A stretch of 64,000 nt of DNA from Betaproteobacteria bacterium (GTDB taxonomy: Bacteria > Pseudomonadota > Gammaproteobacteria > Burkholderiales > Casimicrobiaceae). Location: the NCBI GenBank assembly GCA_013298695.1, contig JAAFIS010000003.1, forward strand, positions 62,001 to 126,000, given 5' to 3'. The notes under the pieces are model-generated. The model saw only the letters and a list, made by a program, of their open reading frames with translations, was not told the origin of the DNA and did not search any database. Position 1 is the stretch's first letter; every line of letters begins with the position of its first letter. Below are positions 26,509 to 35,707 of this stretch, one piece after another. The position numbers were made by a program, and so were the translations under genes.

Positions 26509-27807
26509 ATGCCATCCGCACTTCGTGAACCCATTTTCGTCATCGACGGCGCACGGACACCGTTTCTAAAAGCGCGCAATGCGCCCGGTCCGTTTACCGC
26601 GTCCGATCTCGCGGTCGCCGCAGGTCGGGCCTTACTCGCAAAAATCCCAGTGGACGCAACGCAGTTCGATGAAGTAATTCTGGGCTGCGCCAATCCATCG
26701 GCTGATGAAGTCAACATTGGCCGCTACGTGGCTATGCGCCTTGGCTGTGGCGACAAGGTCACCGGTTGGACAGTGATGAGAAACTGCGCGAGCGGCATGC
26801 AGGCAATCGATTCCGCGATCAACAACATGCTTGCGGGCCGCTCTGAGCTCGTGCTCGCAGGCGGCGTTGATGCCCTCTCGCACGCGCCGCTTTTGTACAG
26901 TGAAAAAATGGTGTTGTGGTTCGCCGCGCTTGCAAGTGCGCGATCACTCGGACAACGCGTGGGCGTGTTTGCGAAGCTATCGCCCGCCGCCATGTTTTCT
27001 CCAATCATCGCCTTGATGCGCGGTCTCACTGATCCGAAAGTCGGGCTGCTCATGGGGCAAACGGCGGAAAACCTCGCGTATCGTTTCGGCATTACGCGAG
27101 CCGAGATGGATGCCTTTGCCGCAGAGAGTCACAAACGCGTGCTCGCAGGTCAAGCTGCCGGGCATTACAAAGATGAAGTCTCGCCACTCATCGATAAAAA
27201 AGGCAATGTGTATGCAAACGATGATGGCGTGCGCGAAGATTCCACACCTGAAAAACTTGCGAAACTAAAGCCCTTCTTCGACAAGAAGTACGGCAACGTG
27301 ACCGCTGGAAACTCATCGCAGATTACCGATGGTGGCGTGTTCGTAGCGCTCGCCACGCAAACCGCAGTTGAAAAATACAAACTGCCGGTGCTGGGAAAAA
27401 TTGTCGACACGCAGTGGGCAGGTTGCGATGCCGCGCAAATGGGGCTAGGCCCTGTTTACGCATCGACCCCCATGTTGAAGCGTAACCAACTCACACTCAA
27501 TGATCTCGACACGATTGAAATCAACGAAGCGTTCGCGGCACAAGTGCTCGCCTGTAAGCGTGCATGGGAAGACGAAAAGTTTTGCAAAGAAGAGCTCGGG
27601 CTCGATGGCGCCATGGGTTCGATTGATATGACGAAATTGAACGTTGACGGTGGTGCAGTTGCGCTGGGGCATCCAGTGGGTGCGTCGGGTGCACGCATCG
27701 TTTTGCATGCGCTCAATACGTTGAAACGTACGGGCGGTAAACGTGCGCTCGCAACGATTTGTATCGGCGGCGGGCAAGGTGGCGCAATGCTGCTGGAGTC
27801 TGTGTAG
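26509..27807 (+). CDS. fadI: Acetyl-CoA C-acyltransferase (FadI-like thiolase)
   Basis: Last step of beta-oxidation: thiolysis of 3-ketoacyl-CoA. 432 aa, with the acyl-accepting Cys93 (MRNCASGMQAI), the NEAFAAQ motif, GHPVGASGAR and the C-terminal ATICIGGGQGG with the second cysteine. Length and the N-terminal REPIFVIDGARTPFLKA fit the FadI group rather than FadA. An AGGAAA box precedes the ATG. It pairs with the multifunctional enzyme 143 bp downstream, separated by an interspersed repeat. Confidence 0.9.
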   Translation: MPSALREPIFVIDGARTPFLKARNAPGPFTASDLAVAAGRALLAKIPVDATQFDEVILGCANPSADEVNIGRYVAMRLGCGDKVTGWTVMRNCASGMQAIDSAINNMLAGRSELVLAGGVDALSHAPLLYSEKMVLWFAALASARSLGQRVGVFAKLSPAAMFSPIIALMRGLTDPKVGLLMGQTAENLAYRFGITRAEMDAFAAESHKRVLAGQAAGHYKDEVSPLIDKKGNVYANDDGVREDSTPEKLAKLKPFFDKKYGNVTAGNSSQITDGGVFVALATQTAVEKYKLPVLGKIVDTQWAGCDAAQMGLGPVYASTPMLKRNQLTLNDLDTIEINEAFAAQVLACKRAWEDEKFCKEELGLDGAMGSIDMTKLNVDGGAVALGHPVGASGARIVLHALNTLKRTGGKRALATICIGGGQGGAMLLESV

Positions 27808-27810
27808 AAA

Positions 27811-27904
27811 GCGCCTGCGCGGGCGCATTGCTTCGTTGGCGGCGCGCTCATGTACGTGAAATACACGTCGCGCAACGCCGCCTCGCACTGCATCCCGCTC
27901 GCTC
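27811..27904 (-). repeat. Interspersed repeat, copy 2 (fadI-fadJ gap)
   Basis: Read on the minus strand it begins GAGCGGGATGCAGTGCGAGG and ends CGCCCGCGCAG, matching the ends of the element at 7850-7954, with a related but degenerate centre (ACGTGTATTTCACGTACATG). Confidence 0.65.
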
Positions 27905-27950
27905 GATTTCTACTACTTGAGCACCCTAGCAATCGTAAAAAAACTCACCC

Positions 27951-29879
27951 ATGACTTACAAAAACTTCAAACTGCGCACCGACGACCATGGCATCACTTG
28001 GATCGGCATCGACGTTGCTGGCGAAAACGTGAATACGATGGGCACGCCAGTGCTTCACGAATTGAACACGCTGCTCGACGATTTTGAAAAAAATCCACCG
28101 AAAGCCGTCGCCTTCTACAGCGAAAAGAAATCGGGTTTCATCGCGGGCGCCAACGTGAACGAGTTTGTTGAAATCGGCAAGACGAACAATCTCGACGAAG
28201 CTGAAGCGCTCGTAAAACGCGGCTACGATGTGTACGAACGTTTAGCGAACGCTAAATATCCGACACTCGCCCTGATCAATGGGTATGCGCTCGGTGGCGG
28301 GCTTGAGCTTGCGCTCGCCTGCCGCTATCGTGTGGCGGTAGATGAGCCGAGCACTCGTCTCGGCTTGCCCGAGGTGATGCTTGGCATTCTTCCTGGGTGG
28401 GGTGGAGTGAAACGCTTGCCGCAGCTTGTCGGCGCACCTGCGGCGATGGATTTCCTGCTCACCGGAAAGACTGCTGATGCGAAAAAGGCGAAGAGGCTCG
28501 GCATGGTGGATGAAGCCGTGCCGCCGCGCATCATGTGGAACACGGCGATCGGCGTTTTGAAAGCACTACCACCGCCGCGCAGGCTCTCGTTCGCGCAAAA
28601 CTTAATGACGAATGGTTTCTTGCGGGGCTACGTCGCAAAACAGGCGCGCAAACAAGTCGCGAAACGCGCGCGCCCGGAACACTATCCCTCACCTTACGCG
28701 ATCATTGATCTCTGGCAGAAATACAACGGTGATATTCACAAACCACAACCGCGCGAATCATGTTCGGTACGTACACTGATTTCGCACCCAACCGCGATGA
28801 ACTTGATCCGTGTTTTCGGGTTGCGCGAAAAGCTCAAAGCACAGGCCAAGGGTATTGATTTCGCTGCCAAGCATGTTCACGTAATTGGAGCGGGTGTGAT
28901 GGGGGGCGACATTGCTGCGTGGTGTGCATTGCGCGGCATTCATGTGACGCTCCAAGATTTGGACGCAACGCGCATTGCGCCTGCGATCAAGCGCGCGGCA
29001 GACATGTACAAAAAGCGCTTGCGCGATGATCGCAAGATCCGCGACGCGATGGATCGTTTGCAACCGGATACGACAGGCGATGGTGCAAAAAAAGCCGATG
29101 TCATCATTGAGGCGATTGTTGAAAACCTCAGCGTAAAGCAAAAAGTATTCGCTGAATTAGAAGCGAAGGCGCGACCCGACGCCATTCTGGCAACGAATAC
29201 ATCGAGTATTCCGCTTGAACAAATCGCGACAGCGCTCAACGACCCGTCGCGACTTGTAGGTATTCACTTCTTCAACCCCGTTGCGCAAATGATGCTCGTT
29301 GAGATCATTAGCGGCGTGCAAACGAACGCGGACGTTGCGAAAAGAGCGACTGCCTTTGTCGATCAAATCGACAAACTTCCGCTCGCGTGCAAGAGCGCGC
29401 CCGGCTTCTGGGTTAATCGCATCCTCGCGCCGTATCTCGGCGAAGCGATGCGCTGTCTCGACGAAGGCATCGCGCCAGAAACGATCGATGAAGCGGCGCT
29501 CGCATTTGGCATGCCAATGGGTCCGATTGAACTCGCCGATGTCGTGGGGCTCGATGTGTGCGCCGCCGTCGGGCAAACGGTGACGCCAGATGCGACTGCG
29601 CCACAAAAACTACAGGCGAAGCTCGACGCCAAACAATTCGGCAAGAAAACCGGCAACGGTTTTTACGTCTGGACCGACGGCAGGGCGCAAAAAAGCTCCG
29701 CGGGCGCTGTTCCCGCTGGACTGACTGATCGTTTGATTGCACCGATGCTCATTGAGGCATCGAAAGCACGCGCTGAGGGCGTGGTGAGCGACGATGATCT
29801 GGCGGACGCTGGGGCGATTTTCGGATGTGGCTTCGCGCCGTTTCGCGGAGGTCCGTTGAACTATCAAACAATGAGATAA
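27951..29879 (+). CDS. fadJ: Fatty-acid oxidation multifunctional enzyme (enoyl-CoA hydratase/3-hydroxyacyl-CoA dehydrogenase)
   Basis: 642 aa. The N-terminal crotonase domain (about 1-190) has the oxyanion-hole segments GFIAGANVNEF and GYALGGGLELALACRYR and the glutamate region LPEVMLGILPGWGG. From about 305 the dehydrogenase follows: NAD loop GAGVMGGDIAAWCA, TNTSSIPLEQ, the catalytic HFFNPV and the C-terminal domain ending in a conserved PFRGGP. It is shorter than E. coli FadJ (about 714 aa), mainly toward the C-terminal end. With FadI it carries out three beta-oxidation steps. The symbol is by family only; FadB-like naming is equally possible. Confidence 0.9.
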   Translation: MTYKNFKLRTDDHGITWIGIDVAGENVNTMGTPVLHELNTLLDDFEKNPPKAVAFYSEKKSGFIAGANVNEFVEIGKTNNLDEAEALVKRGYDVYERLANAKYPTLALINGYALGGGLELALACRYRVAVDEPSTRLGLPEVMLGILPGWGGVKRLPQLVGAPAAMDFLLTGKTADAKKAKRLGMVDEAVPPRIMWNTAIGVLKALPPPRRLSFAQNLMTNGFLRGYVAKQARKQVAKRARPEHYPSPYAIIDLWQKYNGDIHKPQPRESCSVRTLISHPTAMNLIRVFGLREKLKAQAKGIDFAAKHVHVIGAGVMGGDIAAWCALRGIHVTLQDLDATRIAPAIKRAADMYKKRLRDDRKIRDAMDRLQPDTTGDGAKKADVIIEAIVENLSVKQKVFAELEAKARPDAILATNTSSIPLEQIATALNDPSRLVGIHFFNPVAQMMLVEIISGVQTNADVAKRATAFVDQIDKLPLACKSAPGFWVNRILAPYLGEAMRCLDEGIAPETIDEAALAFGMPMGPIELADVVGLDVCAAVGQTVTPDATAPQKLQAKLDAKQFGKKTGNGFYVWTDGRAQKSSAGAVPAGLTDRLIAPMLIEASKARAEGVVSDDDLADAGAIFGCGFAPFRGGPLNYQTMR

Positions 29880-29914
29880 ACATCGTTGCTCGCTCGTTCG
29901 TAGAAAATGATGCT

Positions 29915-31993
29915 ATGAGCGACGCGGCGATATTGACAACAGCGATTGAGAAGCTCCGAGCAGGGAGAGCGCAAGATGCGCTTGTCCTGCTGTCTTCTGT
30001 TCCGCTGGCCGCCCGGAGCGAGGCCGTATTTCGAACGCTGGCCACAGCGCAGGCCATGCAGCACGCCTTCGTCGAAGCGGAGCGCGAGATCCAATTCGCG
30101 CTGCAAGCCGCCCGCAACTCGCAGCGAGCGCCCGAACCGGCAACGCTCGCGATCAGCGCACGTATTGCCGACGACGCAAACAACCTACCGCTTGCCTTTT
30201 CACGATACGCAGCGCTCGTAAAGGCGCAGCCTTCGGTGATTACGTTTTGGCGCTCTTTGTGGCGAATCGCGATCCAGCTTGGTGACGAGACCCTCAAGAC
30301 TGAAGCGCTCGCGCTAACCCGTTCGTCAAAATTCGATTTCACAGTTGATGCGTCGCTCAGCGCAGTGGTCGCAGGCGTTTGGGCGCGGCGTTGCAGTGAC
30401 GGGCGCGATGTCGAGGCATTGGCCCAGGCAATGGTGCGCGCGCGGCAAAGCAATCCAGATGACTCTAAACTTCGCGCGCAGCACCTTGAGTTTCTGATCG
30501 AACTCGATCCACAGCGTGCTCGCGAGCTGATCCAAACTGAGCCTGAAACCGCAATTCTTTCGGCATCCACCGCCGAGCTTGCGTTGCAGCTGAGTGCCGC
30601 GCTCAAACTTCCCGCCTGGTACGACGACGAAGCCGATGTTGACTTTTGGCGCACTCGCTACGCCGACGCGCTAGCCGCGCTCGCCCAACGCGCCCGCACA
30701 GAGAGCATTTCCCCGAGCGTTGTCACCGCAACCCCGTTTCTTCTTGCCTACACCGGGCGCAACGACGTTTCCGTGCAATCGGTCCGCGGAGATTTGTTGT
30801 GTTCGATGGTTAAACCATTGACACCAATCGGTAGTCTTGCGCGCCAACACGCCCACGAGAAGCTACGCATTGGATTCGTTTCGAAACACATTCGCGATTG
30901 CACGGTGGGTCATTATTTTGAGGCTTTCATGCGCTCGCTCGCTGACGCTGAAACTGAGGTCTATCTCTACCCTTGCGGCGTGAGTGATGGTTTCACAGAA
31001 ATTATCGCGAGCGCTGCGGCCGTGTGCAGAAAGTTTGCGCTGAGTGCGGGCGATGATTTGCGCGACGACACCCTTGTTGGCCTAGCGTCCCTGATCGCGG
31101 CCGATGAGCTCGATGTGCTTGTGTTCCCTGAGATCGGAATGGAGCCGCTCATTGAAAAACTAGCCGCGATGCGCATCGCGCCACTTCAATGTGCGTTGTG
31201 GGGGCATCCCACAACCACAGGGCTGCCAACAATTGACGTCTTTTTTTCGGCGCAGTCGATGGAGCCAGCGAACGCGCAATCTCACTACCGAGAGCGACTC
31301 GAGTTGTTGCCCGGGCTCGGCACGTCATATCCAGAACCGCCCGTGCCAACGCCTAAGTTAACAACACGCGCCGCTTTGTCATTACCTGCTGACATTCCGC
31401 TTTTAGTTTGTGCGCAATCAAGCTTTAAGTGGCGCCCGAAGTTCGTGGACGCTGTCGCGAAAATTCTGCGCCGAAACGCGAATGCGAAGCTCGTTATTTT
31501 TCGAAGTCGTGATGCGGTTGCGGCGCACGCGTTTGATCTTCACCTGAGTCGCGCACTGTCTCGCGCTGGTGTTGCTGCGACAGAGCGCGTGTTGGTTTTG
31601 CCAGAACGCAGTCGGCCGGATTTTCTAGCCGTGCTTTCGGTTTGCGATCTCGCGCTTGACACGTTTGATTTCTCGGGTGGCAACACCAGCCTCGACGCGT
31701 TTTCTGTTGCGCTGCCAGTGTTGGCACTACCCGGCGAATTTATGCGCGGAAGGCAAACAACCGCGATGCTCGAAAAGCTCGGTTGCGCCGAACTCATTGC
31801 CGACGATCCCGATGATTTCGTGGATCGCGCGACGCGATTGCTGGCGGATTCGAGCGCGCGCATCGCACTGGGCGAAAAAATTCGGCTTAACGCGCCGAGC
31901 CTATTCGATGACCCAAGGCCGCTTGCGGCACTGCGCAGCAGACTGCATGAGTTGGCGAGCGGAACAAACGGAGGTGAAAGGAATGACAGCTAA
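29915..31993 (+). CDS. TPR-type O-GlcNAc transferase-like (SPINDLY family) protein
   Basis: 692 aa from the ATG at 29915, 33 bp after the previous stop. The first roughly 290 residues form helical repeats of TPR type (alanine-rich, weakly conserved). From about 315 the glycosyltransferase family 41 domain starts with LRIGFVSKHIRDCTVGHYFEAF, continues through ALWGHPTTTGLPTIDVFFSA and closes with the nucleotide-binding DTFDFSGGNTSLDAF and GEFMRGRQTTAML. Bacterial members glycosylate proteins or act in unknown regulation. A paralogue is at 59333-61117. No obvious acceptor-protein gene is adjacent. Confidence 0.85.
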   Translation: MSDAAILTTAIEKLRAGRAQDALVLLSSVPLAARSEAVFRTLATAQAMQHAFVEAEREIQFALQAARNSQRAPEPATLAISARIADDANNLPLAFSRYAALVKAQPSVITFWRSLWRIAIQLGDETLKTEALALTRSSKFDFTVDASLSAVVAGVWARRCSDGRDVEALAQAMVRARQSNPDDSKLRAQHLEFLIELDPQRARELIQTEPETAILSASTAELALQLSAALKLPAWYDDEADVDFWRTRYADALAALAQRARTESISPSVVTATPFLLAYTGRNDVSVQSVRGDLLCSMVKPLTPIGSLARQHAHEKLRIGFVSKHIRDCTVGHYFEAFMRSLADAETEVYLYPCGVSDGFTEIIASAAAVCRKFALSAGDDLRDDTLVGLASLIAADELDVLVFPEIGMEPLIEKLAAMRIAPLQCALWGHPTTTGLPTIDVFFSAQSMEPANAQSHYRERLELLPGLGTSYPEPPVPTPKLTTRAALSLPADIPLLVCAQSSFKWRPKFVDAVAKILRRNANAKLVIFRSRDAVAAHAFDLHLSRALSRAGVAATERVLVLPERSRPDFLAVLSVCDLALDTFDFSGGNTSLDAFSVALPVLALPGEFMRGRQTTAMLEKLGCAELIADDPDDFVDRATRLLADSSARIALGEKIRLNAPSLFDDPRPLAALRSRLHELASGTNGGERNDS

Positions 31994-32069
31994 TCTCAAG
32001 AAAACCCAATTTTATCGGGCGAAGAGTGATATTTACATAAATATAGATTTACGTAACAAAATGCATTTA

Positions 32070-32089
32070 AGCCCAATTAAATTGGGGCT
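32070..32089. repeat. Dispersed palindrome copy, intergenic
   Basis: AGCCCAATTAAATTGGGGCT lies between two convergent stops (31993 and 32102). It is followed by TATATGCTTGAAG, which resembles the flank of the copy at 980 (TATACGTTTAGAA). Confidence 0.55.
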
Positions 32090-32101
32090 ATATGCTTGAA
32101 G

Positions 32102-33106
32102 TTATTTGGATTTCAACTGCAATTTCAACCAGTTTGCACGGTCTTTTCTTGCTTCTTCGTTGAGCGATTCGTCTGCTTCGTACATCTGCCGTGATTTCGG
32201 CTGTGAAGTCGCGCGGAACAAATCGACTTGCTCCAGCGTTTGCACCCACGCGTCGCTCGAACCAAACTGAAAAAACACTTTAGCGGGCGCCGCAAACCCG
32301 ACCCATTTTTCGGGATCGAGCGGATCAATCGAGTTCAAATAATTGCCCCACGCTTCTTTGGGAAACGATTCGCGAAACGCTTTTGCTCGCGGTTGTTCGG
32401 TCACCTGTAACCAGCCGCTTGGTTTGCCCGGTGGGCTCATCAAAATCGCAGCGTCGACTCGCGAATCGACGGCCGTTACCAGCGCCGCCGCCCACGCGCC
32501 AAAGCGATGCCCGACGACCGCGATTTTCTTCACGTCATATTCGGGTCGGGTCGCGGCCCAATCGATTGCTCGCCGCGCATTGACCACCGCTAAACGAATC
32601 GATTCGGCGTCGCCCGCGTTGTTGTCCGCACGGTGCACGTACGGCCGCTTAAACGGCAATTCAATCAAAAGTGATGCGATGCCTTGCGCGGCGAGGGCTT
32701 CCGCTTCGAGCTGAAAGCCAGCACGCTTCACGTCCTGCCCCTCGCGATGTAGCCACAACACCGTCGGATGGCGCCCCTTACCCAACGGATCGATCACGGT
32801 CATCTCAACGGCTTCGCCCTCCGGCGTCGTGAGTTTCCATTCGGTCAGGTTGCAACACTTTGCCTTGGTGAAAGTGCCGCCGGGCGCGACGTCGGCGGTA
32901 GTCTTTGCATAATCGAAACGCGCCGCTTGCTCGGGCGGCGCTTTCGCGTGCAAAATCGGTGTAACTAAACACGTGCTCGCAACGAATATCCCAACAAGGG
33001 CCGCCATGTGTAAAGGCGGCCACTGCTGAAGCGTCAACTGTCGTTTCGGTGCCAAACGTGGCTTCGGAGCGGAACGCTCCAGACCGTAACTAGTCCATTG
33101 TTTCAT
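32102..33106 (-). CDS. Membrane-anchored alpha/beta-hydrolase-fold protein lacking the nucleophile serine
   Basis: 334 aa. One hydrophobic segment (about 33-53) serves as signal anchor. The rest looks like the dienelactone hydrolase/prolyl oligopeptidase type: strand and turn [11 protein letters not shown] (normally HG-G), [23 protein letters not shown], then the nucleophile elbow, which reads G-H-R-F-G (199-203), with Arg201 where Ser is expected. The predicted acid/His positions are also unclear. It is probably non-catalytic or uses another chemistry. A GAGGAGA box precedes the ATG. Divergent from msrP with 26 bp between starts. Confidence 0.75.
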   Translation of the reverse strand: MKQWTSYGLERSAPKPRLAPKRQLTLQQWPPLHMAALVGIFVASTCLVTPILHAKAPPEQAARFDYAKTTADVAPGGTFTKAKCCNLTEWKLTTPEGEAVEMTVIDPLGKGRHPTVLWLHREGQDVKRAGFQLEAEALAAQGIASLLIELPFKRPYVHRADNNAGDAESIRLAVVNARRAIDWAATRPEYDVKKIAVVGHRFGAWAAALVTAVDSRVDAAILMSPPGKPSGWLQVTEQPRAKAFRESFPKEAWGNYLNSIDPLDPEKWVGFAAPAKVFFQFGSSDAWVQTLEQVDLFRATSQPKSRQMYEADESLNEEARKDRANWLKLQLKSK

Positions 33107-33132
33107 TCGTCTCTCCTCACGAGAATTTTTCT

Positions 33133-34092
33133 ATGCTGATCCGCAGTTCTACCGCAAACCCCATCCTGCCGTCCGAAATCACGTCTGAAGCGCTGTTTCA
33201 GAGTCGGCGTGATTGGCTGAAAACCGCGATGGCGGTCGGAGGCGTGGCAGCGCTCCCCGCGCTGTCCGCGTGCAGCGTTGAAGCGCAGGGCGTAAAGCTT
33301 GCGGGCGTGAAGGCGAACCCGCTGTATCTCGTTAACGACGAAAAACTCAACAAAGCGGACGAGTTCAAAAACTATTGCAACTTCTACGAATTCGGCACCG
33401 ATAAATCGGATCCGCCAGTCATGGCGAAGTCGCTCAAAACGCGTCCGTGGACCATTGCCGTTGAAGGCGAAGTGTTGAAACCTCAAGTGTTTGACATTGA
33501 TGCGCTGTACAAGCTCGCGCCGCTCGAAGAGCGCGTGTATCGTTTCCGTTGTGTTGAAGCCTGGTCGATGGTGGTGCCGTGGGTTGGGTTCTCCCTGGCA
33601 GAGCTGATCAAAAAAGTGGAGCCGAAGGGCAACGCGAAATTTGTCGAATTTGTGACCCTGGCCGACAAGTCGCAAATGCCGGGACTTCGTTCGAGCGTGC
33701 TGGATTGGCCTTACGTCGAAGGCTTGCGCATGGATGAGGCAATGAATCCGCTGACGCTGCTTACGGTCGGCGCGTTTGGAGAAATGCTCGCACCGCAAAA
33801 TGGCGCACCGGTTCGACTCGTGGTGCCTTGGAAATACGGTTTCAAGAGCGGCAAATCAATTGTGAAAATTCGTTTTGTCGAAAAGGAGCCGAAGACCGCT
33901 TGGGTGAAATCGGGGCCTGAGGAATACGGCTTTTATTCGAATGTGAATCCGATGGTCGATCATCCACGCTGGAGCCAAGCAAGCGAGCGACGCATCGGTG
34001 AGTTCTCAAAACGCAAAACGCTGATGTTTAACGGCTATGCCGACCAGGTCGCCTCAATGTATGCGGGCATGGACCTTAAAAAATTCTTCTGA
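33133..34092 (+). CDS. msrP: Protein-methionine-sulfoxide reductase catalytic subunit
   Basis: Periplasmic molybdoenzyme that repairs oxidised methionine in envelope proteins. 319 aa with a Tat signal ([14 protein letters not shown], 24-37) and the molybdenum ligand Cys140 in [15 protein letters not shown]. Later family motifs [17 protein letters not shown] and [17 protein letters not shown] are present. Electrons come from quinol through MsrQ, encoded at 34829; a small membrane-protein gene sits between the two, which is unusual. Confidence 0.95.
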   Translation: MLIRSSTANPILPSEITSEALFQSRRDWLKTAMAVGGVAALPALSACSVEAQGVKLAGVKANPLYLVNDEKLNKADEFKNYCNFYEFGTDKSDPPVMAKSLKTRPWTIAVEGEVLKPQVFDIDALYKLAPLEERVYRFRCVEAWSMVVPWVGFSLAELIKKVEPKGNAKFVEFVTLADKSQMPGLRSSVLDWPYVEGLRMDEAMNPLTLLTVGAFGEMLAPQNGAPVRLVVPWKYGFKSGKSIVKIRFVEKEPKTAWVKSGPEEYGFYSNVNPMVDHPRWSQASERRIGEFSKRKTLMFNGYADQVASMYAGMDLKKFF

Positions 34093-34225
34093 TTACGGCA
34101 TGCTGGTAAATTCGCGCCGCGCATTGTTGATTTGCGCCGCGATTTTGCCGATTGTCGCGAGCGCATGGATTTGACTATCTCGACGTGGTGAAATGAATTC
34201 ATCGTAACCCGATGAATTTTTTCAA

Positions 34226-34639
34226 ATGTCCGCCGATCTCCAGCAATATCAATCTGTCTACATGCCGCTTGCGTACGCGCATCTTGCCACGGTGCTCCCT
34301 GCGTTCGCTATTGGTACCTATATGATGGTGTCGCACAAGGGCAGTCCCGCGCATCGATTGCTCGGCAAGTTATACATGGCGCTCATGCTTACCACCGGGC
34401 TCATCACATTGCTAATGCCCGCGTTCGCAGGTCCGCGGTTTTTTGGACATTTTGGATTTATCCACTTGTTTAGCGTCCTCACGCTCTACTCAGTACCTAC
34501 CGCGTATTTCGCTGCGCGCCGCCACGACGTGAAGAGCCATCGAAACAGCATGATTGGGCTCTACGTGGGCGGACTTCTGATTGCTGGCGGGTTCACGTTA
34601 ATGCCGGGTCGCCTATTGCATACGTGGCTGTTCACCTAA
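34226..34639 (+). CDS. DUF2306-like membrane protein
   Basis: 137 aa with about four hydrophobic helices (LAYAHLATVLPAFAIGTYM, LYMALMLTTGLITLLMPA, FIHLFSVLTLYSVPTAYF, LYVGGLLIAGGFTLMPG) and histidines near their ends (HRLLGKLY, HRNSMIGLYVGG) as in DUF2306 proteins. Function not established; haem or quinone contact is imaginable. It lies between msrP and msrQ on the same strand, with 133 bp before it and 189 bp after. Confidence 0.75.
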   Translation: MSADLQQYQSVYMPLAYAHLATVLPAFAIGTYMMVSHKGSPAHRLLGKLYMALMLTTGLITLLMPAFAGPRFFGHFGFIHLFSVLTLYSVPTAYFAARRHDVKSHRNSMIGLYVGGLLIAGGFTLMPGRLLHTWLFT

Positions 34640-34828
34640 ATCCGATCGCCCAACGCGGCGACGCAGCGTCGGGCTCGGCGAGGTCGCAGATCACAAGCAC
34701 GCAGCGTTTAGTGAAAGGCACGTAAGAGACCCGCAGTAACGAAATTCGGCGAAGCGCGAACTCACCCGAGTAAAGCGCAAGCAACATCTGCGTTAATCTG
34801 TGTCCAATCAGCGATAGTCTGCGAAAAA

Positions 34829-35464
34829 ATGTCCGTTCTCGCGAAAAGTTTTCGAACGCCTTCTTCTCAATTCGTCCAACGCGTGAAATGGCTGTTGATC
34901 GCGCTCGCACTATTGCCATTCTTTCGATTAGCGTTGGGTGCACCGCTCGGTTGGCTGGGCGTTAATCCCATTGAGTTCATCACGCGCTCAACCGGCACGT
35001 GGACGATTGTCTCGCTCGTCGTGACTTTGTCGATCACACCGCTGCGCCGCGTGCTGAATTGGCCGTGGCTCGTCCGACTGCGTCGCACTGCGGGCTTGAT
35101 CACGTTTTTCTATGCGTTCTTGCATTTCATGACGTGGCTGTGGCTTGACCGGTTCTTTGACTGGAACGAGATCGTTAAAGATATCGTGAAGAGGCCGTTT
35201 ATTACTGTGGGCTTCGCTGCCTTCATCCTGTTAATTCCGCTTGCAATCACGTCTAACAATGCGTCAATCAAAAAACTAGGCGCAGCGACATGGCAAAACC
35301 TGCACAAACTCGTCTACGCGATTGCGGTGTTGGCAACGCTTCACTTTGTTTGGTTGGCACGACGCAATCCCAACGAGCCCTACATTTACGCGGCGATTTT
35401 TGCGCTGCTCCTCGGCGCGCGGGTTTACTGGAAGTATCTTGCTAAGAATCAAAAAAATCGCTAA
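34829..35464 (+). CDS. msrQ: MsrP haem-binding membrane subunit
   Basis: YedZ/MsrQ-type membrane cytochrome b that passes electrons from the quinone pool to MsrP. 211 aa with about six hydrophobic segments. Histidines expected to bind haem are visible in YAFLHFMTWLWLD and NLHKLVYAIAVLATLHFVWL. The conserved GLITFFYAFLH stretch confirms the family. It is the normal partner of the upstream msrP, separated from it by a DUF2306-like gene. Confidence 0.93.
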   Translation: MSVLAKSFRTPSSQFVQRVKWLLIALALLPFFRLALGAPLGWLGVNPIEFITRSTGTWTIVSLVVTLSITPLRRVLNWPWLVRLRRTAGLITFFYAFLHFMTWLWLDRFFDWNEIVKDIVKRPFITVGFAAFILLIPLAITSNNASIKKLGAATWQNLHKLVYAIAVLATLHFVWLARRNPNEPYIYAAIFALLLGARVYWKYLAKNQKNR

Positions 35465-35469
35465 AGTCC

Positions 35470-35548
35470 AGCGTAAATTGGGCTACAACGGCATAAACGA
35501 TGCGGACCGATAAATATAAGAACTAGGCTTTAGCCCATAATAATCGGC
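35470..35548. repeat. Two dispersed palindrome copies downstream of msrQ
   Basis: AGCGTAAATTGGGCT (35470-35484, a half-degenerate copy) and GCCCATAATAATCGGC (35533-35548). The rest of the 243-bp gap to the second dadA holds nothing I can identify. Confidence 0.4.
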
Positions 35549-35707
35549 AATATGTGGAGTTAGCCGTAAACAAACACACCATGCCGTAATAGCAATACCG
35601 AAAATGCATTCGCGCTAGCCAACCGCGTCAAGAATTTTTAGCATCGTGGTTTTAAGTTTTACCGCGTCGTCTTGCGTGACCCGCAGGGCGACGCAAAAGT
35701 GCTCATC

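Noticed and set aside
29749-30654. 301-codon minus-strand frame opposite the first O-GlcNAc-transferase-like gene
   Set aside because: Ser/Ala/Arg-rich antisense shadow.
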